The notes: a model not told the origin generated them from the sequence alone. Shown: positions 20,554-33,048, numbered from the stretch's first letter. The stretch: DNA of 35,835 bases from Phoronis ovalis (GCA_028565635.1 JAOXYB010017741.1:1-35835), one strand, 5' to 3'. Numbers and translations are program-made.

Positions 20554-23500
20554 CTGGATAACAGATAAAAAAATTTACTGATGAAGAATAGATTTTAACA
20601 ATTGCTACTAAAGTAAAATACTTCCATACTGCTATCGATAGTACGCAAAATTATGCACAAGTCTCTTCAAATCAAATGTTGAACTTCGTATATTATTTTT
20701 CATTCATAAAATACATTCAAATATAATCAGCAAAAATTCATTAATAGTTGTAGTAGTTGTCAGAGCGACTTTCTAGTAGACCTTTAACATCGTAAAACAC
20801 ACAATATGTCGAAATAATATTTTTATGTATTAACAAAATGTATGTCCCTAAAAATAGTGACACCTGCTTATTACTCGTAACGTATCCTTTACTAATTAAG
20901 TTTTTGAGAGCACTGTGTCCTTCATATTACTTTTATATCACTATCATAACAGATTTTGTTATTAATTGCAACTAACCGCCTGTTTTATTGCGGTAATAAA
21001 AGTGACATGATTTTAATTGTGAATAATTTTTATTTCCATTTCATCACAACATTAACAAAACACAAAATAATTTTAAGGTTAGATATGTAATTTGATGCCC
21101 CTTTCATCTTATATAAATTCAAAATCACTCGAACGGCAAATGCTGTCTGCAACGGAGTGCGTCGCTTTTTGCACTCGTAGCTTGACAAAATAAACTTTTT
21201 AACGCGCCAAACCTGACGTGTCTGAAGTGCCAGTACAAAAACATACAATATAACATGATTTGTGTACTGTGCTTTATAGAGTTATATCGGTGCGACAAGT
21301 AAAAGGTATTACTTTGTTATACGTATTCAACATACGTTAATGGTATGAAAGGATCAAAGCATCATAAGACATTTTTGATGCTATTATATTGCATTATTTT
21401 GTGGCTGCTTTCACAAGATAAATGTAAATATTAGATCAAGCAGCTATTTAACAGCTACTTCTGTTATTTTTCGAACAAATTTTGCCTTCGGGTTTATAAA
21501 TTACTTCCTTAAAACAGCAACCTAAACAGTTATTTTGTGCAAGGCAGAACTGAAGAGTTATATTTTTCTAAAGTACATGTAGTACAGAAACGTTTTTAGA
21601 ATGCAGCAGCTACAGAATCCACTAATCTCCTACCATAAACTAAATGTATTATAAACGTATCAAAATATTTCTAAAAAATAGTTTAAGAATTAGTCCAGAT
21701 GTAATATGTCTATATAAACCGAAACATGTAAACTCAACTTTGCTGTAAGAAATTGAGACGCAACATTCTCACAAAGCCAAAGTCAACAAAGGTATATTTC
21801 AAATTCTACCTAGAGTAATTTCATCTAAAAATTAAAGACGAATACCAGATTACGTCTTTCCTCCTTAACTATACTGGCTCAGACTTGGATTATATTTCTG
21901 ATCATATTTTTATTACTTAAGTATTTTTTTTCTTTTTCTCGTACTCTTTGAACAGATTGTCTGGTTGCTTTTTGTAAACCTAAGGTCAGATCATATGCAT
22001 GAGAGCCTGCTAAAACCAAGTTTTATTTCTTCAAAGTCTGTCAACCGTTCTTTCTCAGGTGAATAATCTTTTGTTGGTGAAAAAGAGATCTTTCATGTAG
22101 AAAAAAGTCGGCTAAAAGCCTTCTTTGTGTAATCATCGAGACAGTGGAATCAGGTGCTTCTGTATTTTGAAAACATTAAATAAAGCTTATGAAAAAGGCT
22201 AAACTTTTCTTAATTTACAACTAGTTACAATGGCAAACACTTCATTTACAAAATTATTCTTTTACTGGGAACAGTAGTTTACAATACCAGAAGCACGTAC
22301 CGTTAACAATGCACATCGCAATTTTTCAGTATATATATCGGGATATATATAAGAATATATAACAATATTTTATCTCCGAAATTAATCATAGCAAAATTTG
22401 AATAAAACGTGTGGTTGATCTAAATTTTGTCGGTTATCTGTCTACACCACACGATGTTTATACATAGAAATAGACATGACATGTATTCTTTTCTGATTAT
22501 TGCAACTGTGGCTACATTTACATGAGCGTTACATGTTCGTAATTTTTTTAATAATACGGGTCATAGTTTTTACATGCAAGAAATTGTGTCATTCCAACAA
22601 ATTGCAGGCTGTGTTACGAACTAAATTGTATTTCATACGATTTTATACACTCAATTAAGTGAGGTTTCGAAAATTGTTTCTAACCCGCCGTTGTGTACCG
22701 ATGAGTCAGTAAGTTAATTGTTGATTTCGTGTACGATTTTGCCGTTTACCCTCGTGTATGTCAGCAATGAATAACTTCTCGTAACCAAAATGGCTTTTCC
22801 TGTTAAAGGTCAGACGGTCATAGAGATTCATTACGCAGTATTTATTACAGTAAAAAGGGTAAAAGCTACAGTTATGATTTGAATCTTATCAGTTAACAAA
22901 ATGTTAGATGCATTCAAACAAATTTTTTTTTTTAGCACATTTGCCGCACATATTAATTAATGCTCTAATGCATACAACGATTTACATGAAATGAAATTTT
23001 TTCTAAACGGATTCCCCGTCACAGTTTTATGTTTCGACATTGCCTAATTTAAGCAGTGACACGCAGCACAATCCTTACTGAGAGGTAAAGGCATCGAAAC
23101 AGCCAGTGAATGAGTTAGTCATTTTAAAAATTGTTGTGATATGTGACACTTGCATATGTACGTAGGATTTTTTTCATAAAAAAGACAATTTCGTCTATCA
23201 GCACTCGACCTCAGGCAGACATGTGGATTATCAAGTACCTACAAACGAGATATCGTTGAACATTACCTTGAAATAAGATTTTCACCTCTTATATTACTAT
23301 TGTACTTAGAAAAGGCTTTTGTCTTATGAAATTCTTGCACTTTCAGCTTGACGATTTTTTCGTTGTAGATACATATATATATACACCCGAGATAAAATTG
23401 AACGAGGAAGGTTTTATATAATCTTTAAGCTCAGACTTTCCTTGAATTAAAAAATAAATTCTGACTGCATCTTAGCACCAAAATGTTGATACTGGATAAA

Positions 23501-24373
23501 TAAATAAGTTTATGTTATATTTAAAAATAAAGCATTTGTGTAGACATCAGTGCCCTAAACATATTTTTTTTAATTCCTCATGTAATAGTGTAATAGCAAT
23601 ACCGGGTACCCAATAAAGATTACGATGCGTGTATTATTGATAAAATTAATATTGTCCTCTGTGTTTTTTTCAATAAGCTGTAATTTATGTTGTTGGGGTT
23701 AGATTGTCAACACGAGATTACCCAGAGGCCAAAATAAATAGAAAATATGTCTGTTGCATTATTATTAGTTTTTTGTATAAACATTAGAGCAGGAGTATGA
23801 CATCAGCAACACATCTCCTTTGGATATAAAACACACTTCTACATAAATAGTAAGATATTTCTGTCATATTTTATCTGTTATTTTTAAAAAAGATATCTAC
23901 AAAAAAAATTTAACCAATTTCATTTTTAAATCAAAATTTTTTAAAATTTATTTTTCCAAAAGTTGATTTTATGCACTTAATTTCCCATGTTAAATATTTT
24001 TAAACTATCAGTGTCTGTCTATATAATATCCTTTTATTATTCAAAAATCTATCTGAAAAAAATATTAATCTGCATTTCATATTAGTAGTGCTATAGTTGC
24101 ATATACTTGTAGAACTTGGAATTTAATACAATTCTACATTATTTGTAAGCTTTAAAGAATTTTACGTGAAGAGCACATTTTTTGCTAAAATGTTCACTTT
24201 GCTTTTAAATCGAAGCGCATCTTTAAAACTTTTTGCAAAGTATGTAACTTCTGGTAATTTCAAGTATACAACACCTTCAAGCTGAAGAAGCAACCTCAAT
24301 TTTTTTCCTACTTGACCTTAAAATTCCGCTTGACCTGAACTGGTACACTGAAACCATAATGTGCATAACCTAC
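20554..24373 (-). other. COUP-TF intron between coding exons 1 and 2 (3820 nt)
   Basis: On the minus strand it starts GTAGGTTATGC and ends TATCCAG, splitting codon 179 after its first base. It is AT-rich with small TA tracts (about 22330, 23370) and T runs. I see no nested gene, tRNA or defined element. The 21030-21248 open frame (minus) has no recognisable domain. Confidence 0.9.
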
Positions 24374-24908
24374 CTTCTCTGCGCATCCCAGCCTTTAAAC
24401 ATTTTCTTAATCTACAGTATTGGCACTGGTTTCGATGATGTTGATCAATGGGACAGTTGCGATTCCCACGACAAGTGTAATTTAAACTTCTCCTTACGGA
24501 TCTTTTGAAAAAACTTTTACATCCTTCACAGGTAAACTGTCCATAGTGTTTCCCGCTAGATTTGTCACCACACACAACGCATTCTATAAGCTGCATTTTC
24601 GTGTCTGCAGTAGATCCTAAAGCATTAGGCGCAGTTGGCGTGGTGGGCGTTTGGCTTGGGGTACTAATACTACTATCAGAAGCACTCATTGGAGATTCCC
24701 CCGTTATTTGTGACGGATCATTTGGTGTTGGTTGGATTGGGAGAGGGGGTGGTACCGAATGAAGCTGTACAGAATGATGTGTCTGGAGTGGTGGGGATCC
24801 TAGCTGGCTTGGTGTCGATCCCAGATCTTCTGTGACAGATGTTGGTACTGGGTTTAACTCCGTGGGAGAACGCCATGGTTCCGGTTGTGACACGGATGTC
24901 ATTGCCAT
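24374..24908 (-). CDS. NR2F: COUP-TF nuclear receptor, coding exon 1 (N-terminus and DNA-binding domain)
   Basis: Start chosen at ATG 24908 because it gives MAM..., the usual opening of COUP-TFs, and is the first in-frame ATG after the splice acceptor. Residues 1-105 are a Ser/Thr/Pro/Gln-rich A/B region. Residues 110-175 are the two-zinc-finger DNA-binding domain: Cys110, 113, 127, 130 and Cys146, 152, 162, 165 are all present, with P-box CEGCKS (127-132) and the family-typical [14 protein letters not shown] (152-165). The exon ends at MRRE plus one base, at AGAGAAG|GTAGGTT. Joined in phase to exons at 20020-20553 and 15021-15298 it gives 448 residues, in the range of family members (vertebrate about 410-425; Drosophila seven-up longer). 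The protein is nuclear, a developmental transcription factor in neural and other tissues of animals studied. Nothing suggests a pseudogene. Confidence 0.97.
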
Positions 24909-24965
24909 CTTGTCTGACCTGTTTAACCTGATGTAACCTCCTTCGGCTTGTAGGTAGTCAAGTGG
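24909..24965 (-). other. 5' leader of COUP-TF start exon, open in frame
   Basis: A strong acceptor, TTTTTGTGTTTTTACAG, precedes CCACTTGAC at 24965, so 57 nt of leader belong to the same exon as the start codon. The leader is exactly 19 codons with no stop in the coding frame ([19 protein letters not shown]), so an N-terminally extended isoform from an upstream exon is possible, although the MAM start fits the family better. It also carries three spaced AGGTCA-like half-sites. Confidence 0.75.
24915..24939 (-). promoter_or_regulatory. Tandem nuclear-receptor half-sites in COUP-TF leader
   Basis: On the minus strand AGGTTA (24939-24934), four bases, AGGTTA (24929-24924), three bases, AGGTCA (24920-24915) form direct repeats with spacers of four and three. 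Nuclear receptors including COUP-TF are known to bind AGGTCA-type direct repeats at variable spacing. Only one of the three is a perfect half-site, so binding is a prediction. Confidence 0.35.
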
Positions 24966-26292
24966 CTGTAAAAACACAAAAATAATTTCAGTAACATGGC
25001 GAACAAACTATCAAGTACTCCTTCCAAAGATTGTCCAAAGAACACTCTATAAAGACTACGGTTATTACATTACAAAAATGTAAGATAGAAGAGCCTGCAA
25101 CTGGGTTCATACACGAATGTCTAACAACCTTAAGAGCATGCAAATGAAATGGGATGCGAGTCGTTAATTATGGGTCGGTTTGAATATTGCGCGGCTACGG
25201 ACACAATAGTAATATTGCCGACTCTTTACAATGTAGACGCTACAATGTGCCTAAATATAAAGTATTTTCTATACATTATTTGACACACTCGCCAGAAGCT
25301 CTACCATTATAAAACAGTTTAAATATCGTTAAAAAACAACAGCACCTTTTAGATTTTTTATAACATCCTATTAATGGTCTTTTATCCTTGTGAGTGTAAG
25401 TAATCCCAACAACAAACTTGTTGATTTTCAGTCAGTCGGCTTGCTTAGACCACTAGTGCTTCCCCAGATATTAAACCACAAACAATTCAAATTTTGCCCT
25501 AACTGACTTCAACGGAATTTCTGGGTAAAATAAAATACCAACTGAAAATGTTTGAACTTTAACACTAAGGTTTAAAGTCTACCATCTCGTAAAATAGAGC
25601 AGCTGGTTTTTAACAAATTAACTTTGACACTTAAACTCTGTAGTGGGCTGATAAAAAACGATTGCCCTAAAAGACCAAAGGGCACTTATAACGGAACATC
25701 TGATTGGTTAGACAAATCATTTATTAACTTAACTATGAGTACCGTAACTAAAGGTATTGTAGCTTAAATAATTTTAGAACATTCCATTTCATCAAGGCAA
25801 AGATGATAATGCTATATACTCTTTCCAAAGATAATTGAATTTAAACAACAGCATGAAATATCAAGAAATGTATTTGATTTATGTTTCTTTTTCATAACTG
25901 AAGCTAACAAAAAGACAAAAATTATTTCCTGTCAAAATATTTTTTTCCTGCTAAAGTCAACAGTTAGATGCCAACTGATATTCTTACGTGAAGGTTACAC
26001 TGGTTACACACACAGGTCACATGATTAAAAAAATGCCAATAGACTGCTTGTTATTCCAATTCTTTAAAATGGAGGTTGGACTGATAAAGCTAAACATGCT
26101 CCTCAAAATTCAACGTAATACTATTCATTTACACCATTTCTGCGCTGTTACGGCTAGACAAAGAAGTACAACATGATGCAACATGCAGTAATTACTTCTT
26201 GCATAAAAAATATGCAAGAAATGCTAATTCATCTCAAACTTTCCATCAGATAACTGGCTACAACGAACAACTAGTCATAGGCAGGAGTCAAC
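24966..26292. other. DNA upstream of COUP-TF start exon
   Basis: This should be the 3' end of a 5' intron, given the acceptor at its left edge. It contains an octamer word ATGCAAAT (25138-25145), then TTAATTA (about 25166) and a GC-richer patch around 25190. A perfect 10-bp hairpin lies at 26196-26220. The open frame at 25988-26176 has no domain. No gene is recognised. Confidence 0.5.
26196..26220. repeat. Perfect 10-bp palindrome with A5 loop
   Basis: TTCTTGCATA, AAAAA, TATGCAAGAA. Both arms match completely, so the DNA or RNA could form a small hairpin. No terminator or regulatory role can be assigned. Confidence 0.7.
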
Positions 26293-26555
26293 AGTGACAA
26301 AATCAAAGCAGTCTGTATACTTGGTGCAATGATTTTATAATACATACAATACTTCTTTATTTATAATACAATGCATTCATTGCATGCTGCATGGTTGACA
26401 TTTGAAATTTCTTCTGACTAGAAGTGACAAAAACAAACAGTTCTGTATACTTGGTACACTGATTTTATAATACGTACAACAGTTCTTTATTTACAATACA
26501 ATTCATTCCTGGGGACTGGTTGATTTTGAGCAAATTTTTAATTTCTTCTGTCTAG
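26293..26555 (+). repeat. Tandem duplication, 130-bp unit, two copies
   Basis: AGTGACAAAA starts at 26293 and again at 26423. Both copies contain CTGTATACTTGGT(G/A)CA, GATTTTATAATAC(A/G)TACAA, TTCTTTATTTA(T/C)AATACA, ATTCATT, GGTTGA and AATTTCTTCTG(A/T)CTAGA in order. The copies have drifted by scattered substitutions, so the duplication is not recent. Confidence 0.8.
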
Positions 26556-27419
26556 AGGGTGTCACCACCTGCTAATCCGCAACTAAAAACGGTTGAACTC
26601 GATACATCTTATAGTACACCCTGTTAAAATCGTTATTCCACATCTTCCATCACTCTCTCGTTACTGTGAACAAGCTTTCCCAAATGTTATCAATTGTCAT
26701 GATTGATTTTACAGACCTGGTGATAAGAACACGTGTTATATATCCACAAGATTTTCAATTCTCATTAATTTTTTTCTACGACAAACAATGCATTGCGACG
26801 ACAGCTTTGATATAGTTGTCTATTACTTTATGAGCAGTTCTGTAAATATTTCCGTGAATAATAGAAACGTTGACGGAAAGGAAAATGATGGTGCCATTAA
26901 CTAATACATGATTTAACTGTTTACACGTACGTATTAGTAGTATTGCTGTTGAAAGGAGAAAGGCGCACCTAGTCCTAAAACACTTTTTTTTACATTAATA
27001 GCCGTTTAACTATTCGTACTTTTTAAATAACGCAATAATCTATTAAATTTTCTGTGACCGATGCATATCCTTAGATGTAATGACCGTGACAATTAAAATA
27101 AATATTCTTAAAAAAACTAATGAAAGAACATTTAATAACCTCGGTCAAATTTTCTCAGCAGGCAAACATTTCACCTGGTCATTAAATAGTCTTTGTCAGG
27201 TGGGTATATAAGGTACTAATGTTATTTCTTGCAATCGATCCGGGGAATGATCTTACCGTACAAAAAGTGTTGCGCTATATTAGATGTAATATGACAACCT
27301 GATATACCCTATGATATACTAAGCATTTGGAAAGCATCCTCGGGGACTAGCAGTTCTCACTATATTAACTAGACTGGGCTCAATATGAACAAGGTGTGTG
27401 TCATCTTTGTACTTAACAT
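26556..27419. other. Upstream/intronic DNA of COUP-TF, nothing recognised
   Basis: No coding exon, tRNA or repeat of defined structure is visible. Confidence 0.4.
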
Positions 27420-27680
27420 TTGTTTTTCAAACTGAAACTTTTCCATTCAAATTGCCCAAAATGACGACAAATTTGTATATTTTTTTTCAACTGTGTAACT
27501 TATATTTAAATACTAATACTTCTGTGGCTTCTTATATATTTTTATTTTCATTACTAAAAATGAATAATTTGTTGTTAATACTGTAAGTTATAAACGAAGA
27601 AACAAGAGTAAAATTGTGAAGTAGCAATATGTTACATCCTCATATAATTACTCATTCTTTCTTTAGTCTGTAGACCCGGC
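27420..27680 (+). repeat. Dispersed AT-rich repeat, copy B
   Basis: It matches copy A (about 16588) and copy C (about 28735): CATTCAAATTGCCCAAAATG, TTTTTTTTCAACTGTGTAAC, TTTTTATTTTCATTACTAAAAATGAAT, TTATAAACGAAGAAACAAGAG, and TCATATAATTA then TTCTTTCTTTAGTCTGTAGAC. The 62-codon open frame inside it is not a gene. Confidence 0.6.
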
Positions 27681-28697
27681 CTATAGACACTACCTGTCAG
27701 ACAGGTTAGATACTTGTAAGGACTTGATCAGATCGCAAAGATGATCCCGCGTTGGCCGAGAACTGGGTAAGATGGAGTAGGGAGATTTTTTAATTATTAA
27801 ATTACAATGTACCAAATATACATTTGAAACCTCGTGCATTCCAAGTTCTTGTAGTTTAGCCGAGTACAAAGCTGTCAGCCCAGTGAGAATTAATGACAAA
27901 TAAATTGCTATTAGATAAAATTACTAACAATGTCAAGTAGTTTATCAGCAATGATTTTTTTCGAGAGATGTACTTTAATAAAAAGCGGTCACGTACTATA
28001 AATCCAAAATTATATTGCGACCTTTAAAATAATATGTAAGAGTTTGGTGATACAAAAGTACATCAGGGCACCAAAAAGTTACGAAATTAATATCTTATAT
28101 ACATACGGTATATACACGACATTTTCTATTTTTGCTGCTCCAGCCAAGACGGCAAAAATAAAGTTCACCTTTAAGCTAAATGTTTTTGTATGAACAAAAA
28201 CTTAACTGTAACCACAATCAAATTTAACTGTAAGCTACAATAGAGAATTAGTTCCGTCAGCCGAAATGCTTCCCCTTTTTACGGTAAAGTTGAAATGTCA
28301 AACCACTGTGCGTGATTGATTACATTACCATCATTTAACAAGCATAGAGGCCATAACCTTTACCAAATGGGAGGGGCATAATGTTCCTCCGACACTGATG
28401 GTTGGAATTCAACAAATGCTCCGTGAACTGGCCATGGGTCATTCATTTTATCTACATACGAAAAATAAGTTTTTGCCCCACACAATTCCTAGAAGCACTT
28501 TTTTTAAAACAACTAAAATACATTAAACAAATGGTGATTATGTGCAAACAAAACTTCTTAAAAATGCATATATCCCACAGAAAACGATATTGCTGACTAT
28601 GGTAATTTCAGTAGCGGTCAGTCAAGAGTTGAAATTATCAAAAGAAAATATTTTACGTGAAGCAAAAATCTTAGTTTGAATATAAATGAAGTTTGTA

Positions 28698-29000
28698 TCA
28701 TTGAACATTTTTTTTTTACTCAAATTACCTAAAGTGATTATTAATTTTTTTTACTCAAATTGCCTAAAGTGATGCTAAATTATACTTTTTCAACTGCGTA
28801 TCTAATATTTAGTCATACTTAAAAGTTGATAGTTTGATACTATTATTCAGGAAGGGCCCCAAAATTGCAATTTTATATATTTTTACGTTCAGTACCAATA
28901 GTACTGTTATAAATGACGAAATATGAGTAAAATTATCAAAATTGTCAACTATCAATATATTAAATTCTTATATAATTAGTCCTTCCTTAGCCTGTGGACA
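28698..29000 (+). repeat. Dispersed AT-rich repeat, copy C, with doubled left end
   Basis: Its left end is duplicated in tandem: TTTTTTTTTACTCAAATTACCTAAAGTGATTATTAA is followed by TTTTTTTTACTCAAATTGCCTAAAGTGATGCTAA. The rest matches copies A and B (TTTTTCAACTGCGTA, ATTTAGTCATACTTAA, GGGCCCCAAAATTGCAATTTT, TATAAATGACGAAATATGAG, and TCCTTCCTTAGCCTGTGGAC). Confidence 0.6.
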
Positions 29001-31460
29001 GGCTACAAAAATCTAAATAAACTGAAGGATCTAATAAACTTCATGTTTGCTACTTGTAGGAATAATGAGTTCCATCGTTTTCCTGTCTTTACGCTGATTT
29101 GTTGACGATATGTTTATACATGTTTATAGTGAAACATGCTGTATGGTCTTGAACATTATTTTCGCAATAGTTTATATAATTGTATGATTTCGGCTATCCC
29201 GATCCGAACCTACAAATGATTTGCCTTTGCTCTTAAAATTCCAATTTTTACTTTTGACAAAAGAACCATTTATAAAATCCAGACACTATTGTCCTCATAT
29301 AAAAAAAATATATATCAAGGTGCAAGTTCGTGTCAACTTAAAAATAGAAATCAATGGTTTGCACCCATAATCCATTGAATGTTTTTTTTCAAATTACACA
29401 TATGGGACTATCCTAGTCAGCTGTGCCACTAGATGAATCAAATATTATATCTGTAAATATTTAAATTTAAAAAATTCAAAGAGATTTGTTTATGAATATT
29501 TCACAGTAATTTCGTTATTATAATAAAATGGATTGAAATATGCCCTATTTCTTTTACAAATTACCTTTTCAAAGCTTAAACATTTTATAAAGGAATTTCC
29601 ATTTCAAATCGAAGATCGAGATCACGAGATGTACCTGTGCCAAAAATCAAGTCGATCTATAATTATTTAAGGCCAAATGATAATAATTTAAGTATAATCC
29701 CACATAGATTGCTTAGTTTTATAGCATAAATATTCTAGATACAGGATATCTTAAAAAGTCTATAATATACACCCAAATTTGCCATTGTTGCGACAAAATC
29801 CCTGCGACAAATACTATTCTTGCCAACATTCACATCGAATACTTGTCTCTGGGGTTTATCACCTTGTTACTCATACTGCACGACTGAAACATTTATACCT
29901 GACTTGTTTCATTGCTTAAAATCACTCTCTTGGGTTGTTTACTATTTATTATTAATGGTGCAATAAGTTTTTTACACTTGGTACTGGTTAACTTGAGCCC
30001 GATTACTTTTGCAAGATAAGGTGCGTTTTAATGCATCATTAAATTTGCCCGTTTCGTCCGTCATTACCGTAAAATCAGTTAAATATTTATGTAACTATAT
30101 TTTAATTTGTACTAATAAATAACGTTATCCCGCATAGAAGATACGAACGAACTTTACATCCACGAAGTGTATACGGTGGTTTGCACAGGTACGAAGATAT
30201 TTCGAACGCAATTGTTGAATTTGGACAATGATTCCTATTCTCTGTTGAACGCGTCTATGCCCCCCCCCCCTGCTATCCAGGACCGTTATACAACATGTTG
30301 AATATTACACTGAGCATATCAAGTCTGTTCATATAATCCACAGAGTAAACAGACCGCAATAATGCCGTACCAAACATTTACAATGTTGTGATCCGTGATT
30401 TCTTGTGGTTGAAGGGGATCATAATCTCTTGACCTTAAATTTATTGTGATTTAAATAAAACAGGATTAAACGCTGTCTAGACAGGTACAGAAATTTTGGA
30501 AGTTATGGAGGCATTGATAACTATGTGTATGAACTGCACCATGACAAATGGTGCTTTCAGAGATTTGCGATACTCAATACTAAAATGGCGGCACATTGGG
30601 AGTTTGTATTAAAATAAACTAAGAGTTTATGTCACCGTAAATACGAACTGCACGGCTACAAACGGTAGCTTATGATTAATTTAAACATCTTCGTGTAGTT
30701 GACGTTAACTACATCACGACTGAACGACAACTATTGCTATTCTGCTACTGTATCACCAGGCATGATCATATCATTAGTTAATTACGTACATGCTTGCACT
30801 TGTTAGCAGAATGTTTCCGGGTGCGTAACGTGCAAGTATTAAAATAATCGTTCAAACACAGGAATTTTAAGCAGCATTTTATTGTATCTTGTTGTGAAAT
30901 TATTATTAAATATTCGTTCCGTACGGTCATGTTATGGCACTGTTCAATGTCTCGTATCCCTAATACACACACACACTAACTGAAGCTTAATTAAGACACG
31001 ATTTTTTTTATTTAATACTTCAATACAGCTCTTCACGAAGATAATTTGGGAGTTAAACACCTGATCTCCGATAATTGTTTGCCTCATTCATATGTGTGTG
31101 CGTACATAATCATATAAACGAGTCACAGTTATATCGGCCTCGTGACTTGAATAAAAACGAACTATAAAGGCGATTTGCTTGTACATCCACATCACATAAC
31201 ATTCAATCACAAAATTTCCTACGAATAATGAATTATTTATTTTTAATTGTATGGCGTCGCGTAAGACCGATGTAATCTGTTAATCTTGTTAACACCACAA
31301 ATTCCAACAAGAATCGGCGAGAAAAATTATTGACTTCATGTTCACTCAAACTATTTAAACATATTAACTTTAATGAACTAGTCGGTCTCTAGTCGTTATT
31401 TAATACAAGTAGAATGAATTAAATATGCACACAACATGAATTAGTTAAAGATATCTTACC
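29001..31460. other. Probable 5' intron/upstream DNA, no gene seen
   Basis: There is no recognisable coding exon. It holds a C11 run (30260-30270) and a short (CA)n run (about 30963-30975). The open frame at 30778-30972 has no domain. Confidence 0.4.
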
Positions 31461-31606
31461 TGGAAATTGGTTTAAAGTACCAGTGAAAATAACGTCTGAC
31501 CTTAAGGCACCTTTCAGACCTTTAACAGACTTCCAGACAGTCAGGGCGTGACCTTATTTAACCTTTTATCGGAGCTTGAATAAACATAGCGTAATAATCA
31601 GGTCAC
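31461..31606 (-). promoter_or_regulatory. Candidate COUP-TF 5' exon end with half-site cluster
   Basis: On the minus strand TTTCCAG|GTAAGATATC at 31460 is a near-perfect splice donor, very like the donor of coding exon 2. The 150 bp before it are less AT-rich and hold AGGTCA half-sites at 31497-31502, 31549-31554 and (opposite strand) 31600-31605, plus an imperfect pair with spacer three near 31506-31521. It could be a promoter-proximal 5' non-coding exon feeding the acceptor at 24966. Another donor-like site (ACAG|GTAAGC) is at 32922, so the choice is uncertain. Confidence 0.3.
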
Positions 31607-33010
31607 AACTTTTAATGTTTTTATTAGTTTGTCTATGTTTACATTACGTTGACAGATCGATAGGAAAGATTAACGAAATGTGAAATGTACGAAATGAAGG
31701 TTAAAGATTTTTTATTGTGTACTGATTTGACAGAAAGTCGCGATTCTGACTTTTTGATTGTATACGTGCAAAATAAACTGTGAGATATGGTGAAGTTTCC
31801 TGCAATTTAACACCAACACGTACAAAACACTTTTTAAATAATATATCCAGTACTTTTTTACGTAATTGTAGAATAAAGCCTTGGAGTCTTTTACTTTATT
31901 TATCGAGTGACATTTTTAGACTTTTCCCCTGTAGATAACCTGGACACACATATTAACTCGTAATATGAGGTAACGTTATTAAATGTTACATAGCAACATG
32001 AGTAGTCTAAATCTAAAGGTGATTTAAGGTCAGCTGTCTGCATATAAAATAAGTAAATGCCATGGCGAGATAGACTTTACCTTTTGCTTTACATATAACC
32101 AGATTATACTCAATTCTGCTTATGTGGTTTGGATTACATGCCATTGTGGAACTGGGAGACAGTCCGCGTTCCAGGCCGCAATTAAAGGTTACGTAATAAC
32201 TGTCACATTGATGTCTGAAGTTAAAAAATTCTGCTAAAACTAATTTAATAAAAAAAGTGTTTTTTATTTGTTGCGTAAGGATTATAAATACGATTATCAT
32301 TGATGTAATTCGTAAATTGGCATTGGTACTAATTTTAGTTCTATCGAAAAATAAATTACAATTTTTTGAAACCATTTTATTTCACATACAATACATTTAA
32401 ACTTGTTTTATGTTTTAATTCGACTTATGCCAGGCATATTGTGGATAGATGGTCATAAGCATATCCGTAAACACAAAAAAGTGATGCGCACAGCAGGAAT
32501 TTTATAAGAAAATAAAATAAATGAGATTTAAAATATTAGCAATTGTCATTAAAAAAAAAATAATTCTCTGAGATCTGTATTATTTATCTGGTACCGTTAT
32601 GGTATAAAAAGGGATATATGTACATAAAACTGTTTTTTAAAAGTGACCGTACCATTATTCTGATTAATTTTCGTGGTATCTCTTAAAATGTTCTCACGGG
32701 TTAATTTATACACAAAACAGCATAATAATGTATATATGGATCTATAAAATACACCTGCAAACATATCAATAACGAAAACAATATTTCTATAAAGTTGTTT
32801 TGAAAACCTAGGTCGCACTAGCCATAGGCTATGTTAGACAGTGGCCTTTATAGTTCTTTAATATAACTTCTGTACCCTTTGGTTTGATCCTTAGAAGCAG
32901 TTTAACCTTAAATAAGCTTACCTGTGCATTCAGGCGTAAGCGTTCTTAAAAGAGTAAGAAAATAAACTCCACTTAAATTTATTTACTAATGATTTATATA
33001 TATAAAGTAA

Positions 33011-33048
<38 letters not shown>

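Noticed and set aside
24562-24762. 66-codon plus-strand open frame
   Set aside because: It is the complement of the Pro/Ser/Thr-rich N-terminus of COUP-TF, a shadow frame.
27690-27899. Open frame that at first looked like a retroelement fragment
   Set aside because: No reverse transcriptase or endonuclease motif could be found. It shares only a GAGTACAAAGC word with 18026-18039.
32013-32375. 120-codon minus-strand open frame
   Set aside because: There is no family motif, the composition is AT-driven, and it has neither splice signals nor repeats of coding character.
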